A stretch of 29,818 nucleotides of DNA from Demequinaceae bacterium UBA4004 (GTDB taxonomy: Bacteria > Actinomycetota > Actinomycetes > Actinomycetales > Demequinaceae), in NCBI GenBank assembly GCA_002384765.1, contig DGBM01000038.1:548-30365 (forward strand). Direction: 5' to 3'. Numbering within the stretch: position 1 is the first letter of the stretch; the number at the start of each line of letters is the position of its first letter. The notes under the pieces were generated by a model. The model had not been told where the DNA came from and searched no databases. It worked only from the letters and a program-made list of their open reading frames with translations. The position numbers and the translations under genes were made by a program. This document shows, in pieces, positions 23,321 to 29,818 of this stretch.

Positions 23321-24172
23321 ATGGTCGATGCCCGCTATCCGCTCTCCGGTCCGACCCCTCGCCATGGTGTGCTTCACGAGGGCATTCCCATCTGGCTCCA
23401 CGAGAGTATCCGCGCATGGCTCGACGGAGCGCTCGATGGTCTGACGCGTCACTTCAACGACAGCGACACTGGCCTCACGCTGGCGCGAATGTTCGACCTA
23501 CATGCTCGCCTTGAGGATCCGTTGGCGGCGTATTCACGCAACACATACTTGTGGTCGGTCGTCATGAAGCGAGATGACGACTTGATCCTCGACTTTCTCG
23601 ATTTCCTGCTGCCGATGCTTCGTGAAGTTGGCCTGAACGGGCGGATTGACGAACTCGAACGCCCTTTGGCACTAGGAGGGTCGGCCTGGCGCGTGGCAAC
23701 GCGAGACGGGAGGCCTGGCCTAGAGCGCCGCGTGGGGGACACGGCGATGGCTGCGGCGGACAAGGCGATGGCCGAATCGGGGCATGCGGGCACGTTGCTA
23801 GAGCAGGCATGGCAGAAGGTGTACGGCCGCAACCCCGACCCTAAGGGCGCATACTCGAAGGCGGTCCTCGCTGTAGAAGAGGCGGCTGCTCCAATTGTGA
23901 TCCCAAGGGACCCGAAGCCCACGCTGGGCAAGGTCGCGGCGACGATGCAGGACCAAGGCGACTGGCGCTACGTGCTCCACGAAGGGGGCAAAGAATCGGC
24001 GCAGGACGCGCCACTACACCAGGTGCAGGAACTCTGGCATCGGGACCCGCGTCACTCCGACGGCAAGGGCACCTATCGCGACCCCACCCAGCAGGAGGCC
24101 GAGACTGCCGTATTCCTCGCCGTGGGCCTTGTGCACCTGTTCTGCAATGGACTCATTGCCCGTTCGCACTGA
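23321..24172 (+). CDS. Abortive-infection-like helical protein
   Basis: This is a 283-residue soluble protein with a C-terminal segment resembling proteins annotated as abortive infection or HEPN-like: LLEQAWQKVYGRNPDPKGAY, AVLAVEEAAAPIVIPRDPK, TLGKVAATMQ, then LWHRDPRHSDGKG and a final hydrophobic helix (ETAVFLAVGLVHLFCNGL). The HRDPRHSDG stretch (240-248) is a possible degenerate nuclease motif. ATG 23321 has AGGGTGAG upstream. It is divergent from the DUF262/HEPN pair and sits in the same repeat-bounded block, so it may belong to the same or a companion defence system. Its last 100 bases lie opposite the integrase remnant. Confidence 0.72.
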   Translation: MVDARYPLSGPTPRHGVLHEGIPIWLHESIRAWLDGALDGLTRHFNDSDTGLTLARMFDLHARLEDPLAAYSRNTYLWSVVMKRDDDLILDFLDFLLPMLREVGLNGRIDELERPLALGGSAWRVATRDGRPGLERRVGDTAMAAADKAMAESGHAGTLLEQAWQKVYGRNPDPKGAYSKAVLAVEEAAAPIVIPRDPKPTLGKVAATMQDQGDWRYVLHEGGKESAQDAPLHQVQELWHRDPRHSDGKGTYRDPTQQEAETAVFLAVGLVHLFCNGLIARSH

Positions 24173-24654
24173 CAGGCTTCTGCCACGAACGCAGAGAACC
24201 GGTCGACTTGGGCTGAGTAGTCGCTCAGGTACAGGTGGGCGTAGATGGCATCCGTGGTGGAGAGGTCGGGGTGGCCGAGTCAGCGACTCACCTCGTAGGG
24301 CGGGAAGCCAGCGGCGAGCATGAGAGAAGCGTACGTGTGGCGTAGGTCGTGAAGCCGCATCGCCGCCAGCCCCTCGGCCTCGACCGCCGGGCGTAGGTAG
24401 TTCCGCAAGACCAAGCCGGTGTCCAGCACCCGATCGAACGTGACGACATGCGACTCCGATATCCTCCCCGGCCACAGCAGCGCGTCAGGGTCAGGGCGGT
24501 TCGGGTGGGCGAAGAGGTACTTCCGGAGGTCGCGCACCATATCCCGCTCCACGAGCGGCACGTTGCGGGATGAGCGGGCCGACTTGGGTGTGCTGATCTT
24601 CCTGGCGCACCCGATGCGGGCGAGGGTTTGGCGGACTTCGACATGCCCGGCGGC
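24073..24654 (-). pseudogene. Tyrosine integrase remnant, nonsense and 5' truncation
   Basis: Minus-strand sequence encodes the C-terminal half of a phage-type integrase: VEVRQTLARIG, KSARSSRNVPLVERDMV, DPDALLWPGR, LHDLRHTYASLMLAAG (catalytic HxxR), then EVSR, a TGA at 24280-24282, and LGHPDLSTTDAIYAHLYL, which contains the LGH box and the tyrosine nucleophile region. The stop stands where integrases have Trp (TGG to TGA). The N-terminal DNA-binding domains and the first catalytic Arg are missing; homology stops near 24655, exactly where the flanking repeat begins. The 3' end of the frame runs ~100 bases antisense into the neighbouring gene. It cannot be active. Confidence 0.85.
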
Positions 24655-24738
24655 ACGATTGTTCGGCATAAAGCGAGCCGCGCCATTGCGCTCGTTGAAG
24701 GCGGCGACTGTGTCAATGAGTGGATGGCTTGCGTTCCC

Positions 24739-24837
24739 GCGATGGCTCGAAGTGAACTGACACGGCCAACCACGTGAACTCAAGCCCCAACCAGCGCTGC
24801 ATCCCACCAGGTAGTTGGGTTCCGCAAACATGCCACC
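24739..24837. repeat. Direct repeat, right copy
   Basis: Partner of 21130-21238, about 3.6 kb away in the same orientation, with weaker similarity extending left to about 24655, where the integrase remnant is cut off. The remaining bases to 24879 hold no gene. Confidence 0.75.
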
Positions 24838-24879
24838 TTCGAGGCAATGCGCGGCGCACACCGCCGTCACCTACGCGTG

Positions 24880-26832
24880 CTAGACGTGAGCGTCGGCACG
24901 CTCGTGCTCGGTGACCTGCTTGCGCGAAGGCACGAACCGGAAGTATGCCCACACCGCGACCGAAACCAGTGCGAAGAGGGTGAACAGGCCCAACCAGCCC
25001 AGCAGTGGCGCGGTCATGTCGCCCCAGCTATCCGACATCGGCACCACGACAAGCGTGAAGACCGCGACGGCGATGGCATACATCGCCAACCAGGCGCGGC
25101 GCGACCAGTCCCAGATGGCCTTGCCGTCGAGGAACCTGAATGGGGCGAGCATGACGAGGAGAGTACTCAGTGCCTCTAGGGTGATGGCCGCGAGGGTGTC
25201 CTTGGTGATGTTGAGGATAAATCCGTCTCCGCTACCCAGGAGGCTGTAGAGGATCCAGGCTCCTATGCCGAGCGAGATCAAGAGGACTGCGCCCAGGAGA
25301 GCGAGTTTGCCCTCGGCCACCCGCTTCAGACTGACGGCGAACGTCACACCCACCACGAGTCCGAAGAGGAATCCGGGCTCGATGCCCGCGAGACGAGAGA
25401 CCAGGACGGAGCCCAGCACGATGAACAGGCTGGCGGGCATGGGGTCGAGGCGGCTTGCCACCCCGTAGCGCACGCGCGCCACAGTCTGAAGCACCGACGA
25501 AACCGCCACGTTGATCACATACAGGCCCGCGAACGTTGCGATCCAGGTGCGTATCGAGGCGCCGTCCCAGCCAAACTCCGGGTCCGAAAAGCCGAGCAGC
25601 CAGGCCGTCGCCAGAACGGTCCCCAGACCCACCACCTGACCGTCACGCACGCCTCGCGGCACCGCGTCACGCCACCGCTTGGCGCGCCGACGCAGCGGTT
25701 CGAGCCAGCCGAAGGCGCGCGTGTAGTTGGCCGCGATGGTGGACTGCAGAAGTTCGGCGGGCAGTGCTACCAGCAGGATGAAGGCCACAGCGACCGAGCC
25801 GGCCGTTCCCAAGATCACGGCACCCCACGGCACGTCTGAAAAGCTCTGAAGCTTCGACAGAGGGCCAGTCTCGGACCATCCCGGCGATTCGGTTCCCTCT
25901 CCACCGTCGATCTGTCTGCCTGTGACGGAGAACTCGACACGCGATTCCGTGACCCGCTCGACGTCGTCCCCGGAGCCAAGGTCGTTGATCACCGCAGACG
26001 TCCGAAAGACTCGAATAGCCTGCGTCCGGGTCGATGTGACGCCGTCGGCCGTGCTCAGGTTGAGGACAATCTCGTGGGCGCCCTCTTCGAGGTTCTGAGG
26101 AATCGTGACCGACAACTGGAGCACTCCGTCCTGCCCGATCACGGTGGATCCCAAGAACTGCGGAGTCGAGTGCACCTCGGCTACGACCGTGGCTCCTTCG
26201 GGCAGGCCCGTGGCCGAAACGACGAGCGGCTGCCCCGGGGTGATGTTGCTTCCCGCCAGGGGCTGTCCGCGCTCGTCCAGGAGCTCGAACGACCACTCCA
26301 GGTGCGTGGAACTCGCGGCTGCGTACTGGACAGTCGTTGGCTGAAACGAGAATCCGATTTCCTCACGAGGCGGAGTCGCGGGCTCTTCGACCGGCGGCGG
26401 AGGGTCGACCGGCGGCGGAGGGTCGACCACGGGCGGAGGGCTTGGCACGACGGGGTGGACGATTTTCACGACGAGTTCACGTATCGGGGAGGTGGTCTCG
26501 TCCTGCTGGCTGTAGACGGACAGCGTGTGCGGACCGCGAGGCAACGCTGGCACCGTGCACCGCCACAAGCCCTTGCGATTTACCGTACCGGAGCAGAGGA
26601 CGTCGCCATTTTCCTTGACGATGACCGTGTCTCCGACAGTTCCGGTACCCGTCACCATGACTGCGCGCTTGACCTGGGTACTGCCATCGACTGGCGAAGT
26701 GATGGTGGTCGCGGATGCGGCCCAACTGGGGGCGGCCGTGGCAAGAGTGATCCACGTGCCAACAACTATCACGACCACAGCGATCGTGATGGCAAACTTC
26801 GCGCGGCGGAACGGGAGGGGTGGGGGCGTCAT
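24880..26832 (-). CDS. Secreted/membrane protein with Ig-like, proline-rich and multi-span parts
   Basis: ATG 26832 is chosen (MTPPPLPFRRAKF) because it puts a basic stretch before the export signal (FAITIAVVVIVVGTWITLATA...SWA); the frame stays open to an earlier ATG at 26949, but that would bury the signal. The 650-residue protein has an N-terminal beta domain of Ig/adhesion type (ITSPVDGSTQVKRAVMVTGTG; GLWRCTVPALPRGPHTLSVY), a proline spacer at ~131-155 with repeated PPPPVD/VE units, a second Ig-like domain (NITPGQPLVVSATGLPEGA), and a C-terminal half with about eight spans. It ends in a basic cytoplasmic tail. The layout suggests a wall-spanning sensor or scaffold. Function is unknown. 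Confidence 0.82.
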   Translation of the reverse strand: MTPPPLPFRRAKFAITIAVVVIVVGTWITLATAAPSWAASATTITSPVDGSTQVKRAVMVTGTGTVGDTVIVKENGDVLCSGTVNRKGLWRCTVPALPRGPHTLSVYSQQDETTSPIRELVVKIVHPVVPSPPPVVDPPPPVDPPPPVEEPATPPREEIGFSFQPTTVQYAAASSTHLEWSFELLDERGQPLAGSNITPGQPLVVSATGLPEGATVVAEVHSTPQFLGSTVIGQDGVLQLSVTIPQNLEEGAHEIVLNLSTADGVTSTRTQAIRVFRTSAVINDLGSGDDVERVTESRVEFSVTGRQIDGGEGTESPGWSETGPLSKLQSFSDVPWGAVILGTAGSVAVAFILLVALPAELLQSTIAANYTRAFGWLEPLRRRAKRWRDAVPRGVRDGQVVGLGTVLATAWLLGFSDPEFGWDGASIRTWIATFAGLYVINVAVSSVLQTVARVRYGVASRLDPMPASLFIVLGSVLVSRLAGIEPGFLFGLVVGVTFAVSLKRVAEGKLALLGAVLLISLGIGAWILYSLLGSGDGFILNITKDTLAAITLEALSTLLVMLAPFRFLDGKAIWDWSRRAWLAMYAIAVAVFTLVVVPMSDSWGDMTAPLLGWLGLFTLFALVSVAVWAYFRFVPSRKQVTEHERADAHV

Positions 26833-27205
26833 GCTCGAACCCGGTCTTTGTGGAGGGGGGGACAAGACCTCTGCAACGGCCCTCACAGATCCGTTGACGG
26901 ACATAACGTAGCGCGCAATTGTTACAGAACCATTGCGTTCTTGGAACAATCATGTGCTTTGTTCCCGCCCCAGTTCCGGACGCGGATTGACCGATTCTGA
27001 TGGTGCGCGCCACTCGTGCGGGCGAGGGTCTTGCGATCCTCGCCGTGACACGATGTATGGCGATAATTGGACACCTGCCCACCGATTCGTCGCTCAGTCG
27101 GCGAGGCAAAACCGCCCTGGAAGAATGCGAACCCCGCTCGAGCGTTTGTCTCAGGAACCTCGCCATTCCGCCTGAGGTGAGCACGCGTCGCGGTAGCCTC
27201 GACGC
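26833..27205. other. Divergent intergenic region with a hairpin
   Basis: No gene is supported in these 373 bases between two divergently transcribed genes, so promoters for both are expected here. The only clear structure is GCGAGG (27022-27027) with a 10-base loop and CCTCGC (27038-27043). Confidence 0.5.
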
Positions 27206-27499
27206 ATGACGTACCGCTTCAGCGCCGACCTCTATCTGTGGGACGCGCGGACGGACTCGTGGGTGTTCGTGAACCTTCCCGAGGACATCGCGGACGAGAT
27301 CGAGGATGCCGCGCCCGAGCCCCGCAGGGGCTTCGGCGCAGTCAAGGTCGAGGTCACAGTAGGTGGGACGACGTGGCGCACTTCCGTTTTCCCGTCGAAG
27401 GAGGCGGCCACCTTCGTGGTGCCCATCAAGCGGGCGGTGTTGAAGGCAGAGGGACTTACTGTGGGCGACCGCGTGAAGCTCGCCCTCACTACCGTCTAG
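27206..27499 (+). CDS. DUF1905 family protein
   Basis: This is a 97-residue protein, compact and beta-rich, with the DUF1905 pattern: YRFSADLYLW..., SWVFVNLPEDIADEIEDA, GFGAVKVEVTVGGTTWRTSVFPSKEAATFVVPIK, and ending in KRAVLKAEGLTVGDRVKLAL. The domain occurs alone or next to YdeI/OmdA-type proteins and has no assigned activity. The start at ATG 27206 lacks an obvious ribosome site. It converges on nnrD with only 6 bases between the stops and no visible terminator. Confidence 0.9.
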   Translation: MTYRFSADLYLWDARTDSWVFVNLPEDIADEIEDAAPEPRRGFGAVKVEVTVGGTTWRTSVFPSKEAATFVVPIKRAVLKAEGLTVGDRVKLALTTV

Positions 27500-27505
27500 C
27501 GCTCG

Positions 27506-28357
27506 TTAGGAACCCTCGAGGAGGAGTTCGGCGACCACGGCGGGCACCGCATCGGCGATGTCCAAGGCCGCGATCGGGCCGCCCCCCGACGCGGCCTCTG
27601 CGGCCCTCGCGTGTATCCATGATGCGGCCACGCCCGCGTTCAGGGCGCTGAGCCCTGAAGCCAGAAGCGCCCCGGCGATCCCGGCGAGCACGTCCCCCGA
27701 GCCCGCAGTCGCGAGCCACGCCGGCGCATCCGGCAGTGTCACCACTGCTCCGCCCGGGGGAGCGACCAGCGTGGGGGAACCCTTGAGGAGCACCGTTGCG
27801 CGGGCGGTCTCTGCCAGCAGCCGCGCATGGGCCTCCCTGTCGCGTGCCACATCCTGTTCCGTGATGTCATGCCGCATTGCGCCCAACGTCGCCACGAGTT
27901 CCCGCGCGTGCGGCGTCATCAGGACCCGGTCAGGTGGAGCCTGGCGGTCTCCTGCGGCCCGGGCGCGTGCGCACGCCTCCAGGGCCCCGGCGTCGACCAC
28001 GAGTGGCACACCCGACGCGAGAACGGCGCCGATGACGGCATCCTGGCCCGGATGGTCGGCCACGCCCGGCCCAATCACCCACGCGGAGACTCGCGGCAGC
28101 CGCTGGGTCGCCTCGTCGGAGTCATGCACCACCACCTCGGGCCTCATGGATAACACGAGGTCTTGTGCACGCTGGGGTCCCACATAGCGGACCAGGCCGA
28201 TGCCGGCACGCGCGGCGGCCGAGGCGACGAGGGCGGCCGCGCCCGGGTAGGCCTCAGAGCCGGCCACGATGCCCAGCACGCCTCGTGAATACTTGTCGTC
28301 ACTACTTGTCGGGACGGGCCAGCGCTCTGCGACCCAACGCCTATCGATTGGCTCCAT
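27506..28357 (-). CDS. nnrD: ADP-dependent NAD(P)H-hydrate dehydratase
   Basis: This enzyme converts the S-form of hydrated NAD(P)H back to NAD(P)H using ADP, as part of nicotinamide-nucleotide repair. The 283-residue protein has the ribokinase-like carbohydrate kinase fold: [22 protein letters not shown] (23-43), [15 protein letters not shown] (121-126), MTPHARE (147-153), [10 protein letters not shown] and the catalytic GSGDVLAG (219-226, Asp222). The start at ATG 28357 gives [14 protein letters not shown]; the frame remains open further upstream into the deformylase promoter region, which is not family sequence. In many bacteria this domain is fused to the epimerase; here the two are separate genes split by the opposite-strand def gene. 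Confidence 0.93.
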   Translation of the reverse strand: MEPIDRRWVAERWPVPTSSDDKYSRGVLGIVAGSEAYPGAAALVASAAARAGIGLVRYVGPQRAQDLVLSMRPEVVVHDSDEATQRLPRVSAWVIGPGVADHPGQDAVIGAVLASGVPLVVDAGALEACARARAAGDRQAPPDRVLMTPHARELVATLGAMRHDITEQDVARDREAHARLLAETARATVLLKGSPTLVAPPGGAVVTLPDAPAWLATAGSGDVLAGIAGALLASGLSALNAGVAASWIHARAAEAASGGGPIAALDIADAVPAVVAELLLEGS

Positions 28358-28436
28358 GGCTCTAGCCTGGCACGCGATGCCCGTGTGGGCCGTCACCCCA
28401 GCAAGAGGCCTCCCGATGCATGACAGAATTGCGCCC

Positions 28437-28931
28437 ATGGCAATGCGAGAAATTCGGGTAGTCGGCGATCCGGTACTGCGTACCCCCTGTGAACCCATCA
28501 CCACGGTGGACGACCGCGTGCGTTTGTTGGTTGAAGACCTGTTGGAGACGGTTAACCACGAGGGCCGCGCCGGGCTGGCCGCGAATCAGATCGGGGTCTC
28601 GCTACGCGCCTTCTCGTGGAACATCGACGGTGACGTGGGCTATGTGCTCAACCCGGAGATCGTCGAGAACCACTCGGAGTACCAGGCGCTTGGCGACGAG
28701 GGCTGCCTCTCTGTTCCGGGTCTGTGGTACCCGTGCGAGCGTCCGGCCTATGCCAAGGCGGTGGGGACGGACCTCGAGGGGAACGAGGTGGTGGTCGAGG
28801 GCGAGGAAATCTGGGCGCGCCTTGTCAACCACGAGGTTGACCACCTGAACGGGAAGCTGTTCATCGACCGCCTGAGCAAGGACGTCCGGCGCAGCGCAAT
28901 GCGCGAGCTTCGCGAGCAGATGGAGTCCTAG
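28437..28931 (+). CDS. def: Peptide deformylase
   Basis: Removes the formyl group from the initiator methionine of new proteins. The 164-residue protein has the three signature motifs: GLAANQIG (47-53, Gln51), EGCLSVP (88-94, metal ligand Cys90) and HEVDH (132-136, His132, Glu133, His136). The ATG at 28437 ([15 protein letters not shown]) is the family start; an earlier in-frame ATG would add a non-homologous extension. Leucine after EGC marks it as a common bacterial form. It lies divergent to nnrD with a 79-base gap, and its TAG overlaps the nnrE stop tail to tail through the palindrome CTAG. Confidence 0.96.
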   Translation: MAMREIRVVGDPVLRTPCEPITTVDDRVRLLVEDLLETVNHEGRAGLAANQIGVSLRAFSWNIDGDVGYVLNPEIVENHSEYQALGDEGCLSVPGLWYPCERPAYAKAVGTDLEGNEVVVEGEEIWARLVNHEVDHLNGKLFIDRLSKDVRRSAMRELREQMES

Positions 28932-29611
28932 CGGTCAAGCGAGACGCCCACGTCGACCACCACGATCTCGCCCGCATAGTGGCTGGCCTCCGGCTCCACG
29001 AGGCACGGCTTCCGCGCGGTGAATGTCACCGTGAGGTCCGCCTCGACGTGGGTCTTGGGCACCTGTCCGCTATCCGCGTCAAAGCCCGACGGCACGTCGA
29101 CGGCCACGACGATCGCCCGGGGCGGTATCGCCTCGACGATGCGGTCCGCGGGCGCCCTGAGGCCCGGCGACGAGCCGATGCCCGCGATGCCGTCGATCAC
29201 CATGGCGGCCGCGGTGACGGTCTCGAGTGCTGTCGCCAGTCCAGGTGGGCTGTCTGCGTGGCACCAGGACACGCCAGCGGCGCGCGCGGTCGCAAGGCCC
29301 CGCTGGTGAGCGGTGGCCCCCACGCCGATTGCCGTGACGACCGCGCCGAGCTCGGCCAGGCGTGCGCCTGCCAGCAGCGCGTCGCCGCCATTGTTGCCGG
29401 TGCCAGCAAGCACCACGATCTGTGCTCCCGAGACGTCGATGTCCCGACGCTCGAGCAGCCCGGCGCATGCCGCGGCGAGGCCGTGGGCGGCCCGGTCCAT
29501 CAGCGCGGCTTCCGGGGTGTGTGCCATCGTGCGAGCCTCGGCTGCCCGAATCTGAGCGACGGTCATGACCTCGGGGAGGCCGACATCGGCGGATTTGTTT
29601 GTGCCACTCAC
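28928..29611 (-). CDS. nnrE: NAD(P)H-hydrate epimerase
   Basis: This enzyme interconverts the R and S forms of NAD(P)HX so that the dehydratase can use both. The 227-residue YjeF-N domain protein shows the glycine-rich loop [18 protein letters not shown] (68-85), the DGIAGIG motif and [14 protein letters not shown]. The start is placed at GTG 29611 ([29 protein letters not shown]); an internal ATG at the MTVAQIR position is a possible alternative. Compared with fused Nnr proteins, this carries only the epimerase domain, the dehydratase being the nearby nnrD on the same strand. Confidence 0.92.
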   Translation of the reverse strand: MSGTNKSADVGLPEVMTVAQIRAAEARTMAHTPEAALMDRAAHGLAAACAGLLERRDIDVSGAQIVVLAGTGNNGGDALLAGARLAELGAVVTAIGVGATAHQRGLATARAAGVSWCHADSPPGLATALETVTAAAMVIDGIAGIGSSPGLRAPADRIVEAIPPRAIVVAVDVPSGFDADSGQVPKTHVEADLTVTFTARKPCLVEPEASHYAGEIVVVDVGVSLDR

Positions 29612-29749
29612 GCCACCAGCGTGGCACGGCGCTCGTGAAAGGCACAGCGCGTGCGAAGGCAAGCCGGTCGCGAATGGCACAGCCATCGGGGACACACTGC
29701 CGTGTCTCGCTGGTGCTTTTTGCCCCGTTGAGGCACCATAGAGACACAC

Positions 29750-29762
29750 CCGGTGTAACCGG
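29750..29762. promoter_or_regulatory. Inverted repeat in the leader of the edge gene
   Basis: CCGGT-GTA-ACCGG is a perfect 5-base dyad, overlapped by GGTGT-6-ACACC. It lies 50 bases before the gene starting at 29813 and may be an operator. Confidence 0.4.
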
Positions 29763-29812
29763 ACACCTCGATAGGTCGTAGGGGAAGACGCACCTATCAA
29801 CAAGGAGGGGTC

Positions 29813-29818
29813 ATGGCT
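29813..29818 (+). CDS. Start of a gene cut by the window edge
   Basis: ATGGCT at the last six bases is preceded by AAGGAGGGG at ideal spacing, so a gene starts here. Nothing of the product can be read beyond Met-Ala. The 29612-29812 stretch before it is a leader/promoter region without another gene. Confidence 0.75.

Noticed and set aside
6394..24840. CRISPR array or integron attC array
   Set aside because: Only two diverged repeat copies are seen; no regular spacing or cas genes.
27022..27043. Terminator
   Set aside because: No T-run, and it lies upstream of two divergent genes rather than after one.

Overview
The window is GC-rich and looks like an actinobacterial chromosome, probably Micrococcales; that placement is an inference. 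The signs are the many GTG starts, the 4-base ATGA/GTGA gene overlaps, a dgt-dnaG neighbourhood and a sugar ABC operon that carries no ATPase gene. No taxon-specific marker was available.

Core block, left (1-6393): the tail of a tRNA-dihydrouridine synthase, dgt (dNTP triphosphohydrolase), a tightly coupled three-gene minus-strand operon (a DUF6941-like protein and two small membrane proteins), dnaG (primase), tRNA-Asn, an Amt-family channel protein that has lost its pore signature residues, and a CAT-anticodon tRNA.

Accessory block (about 6394-24840): this starts just after the tRNA and is a patchwork. In order it holds: (i) an in-frame chimera of the N-terminal part of an MmeI-like restriction/methyltransferase gene and a DDE transposase lacking its own N-terminus; (ii) a small ORF pair that includes a stray C-terminal fragment of a metallophosphoesterase; (iii) a complete oligosaccharide-use operon (alpha-glucosidase, lipoprotein, two permeases, cyclomaltodextrinase-like enzyme, LacI regulator) with a readable promoter and operator; (iv) a minus-strand operon of small related unknown proteins, a truncated HAD gene and an intact metallophosphoesterase whose 3' end matches the stray copy 8.2 kb away; (v) a structured non-coding stretch ending in a clear terminator, then small membrane or hypothetical ORFs; (vi) a DUF262 plus HEPN gene pair and a divergent abortive-infection-like gene; (vii) the C-terminal part of a tyrosine integrase, inactivated by a stop codon. 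A diverged repeat flanks the block holding (vi) and (vii).

Core block, right (24880-29818): a large secreted/membrane protein with Ig-like and proline-rich parts, a DUF1905 protein, and the NAD(P)HX repair enzymes NnrD and NnrE on the minus strand with peptide deformylase between them on the plus strand. The first two codons of a further gene lie at the right edge.

The strongest candidates for something new are the Amt homologue without its twin-histidine and phenylalanine gate, the DUF262-HEPN cassette between diverged repeats, the family of small related proteins at 18.4-19.9 kb, and the possible structured RNA at 20.0-20.2 kb.
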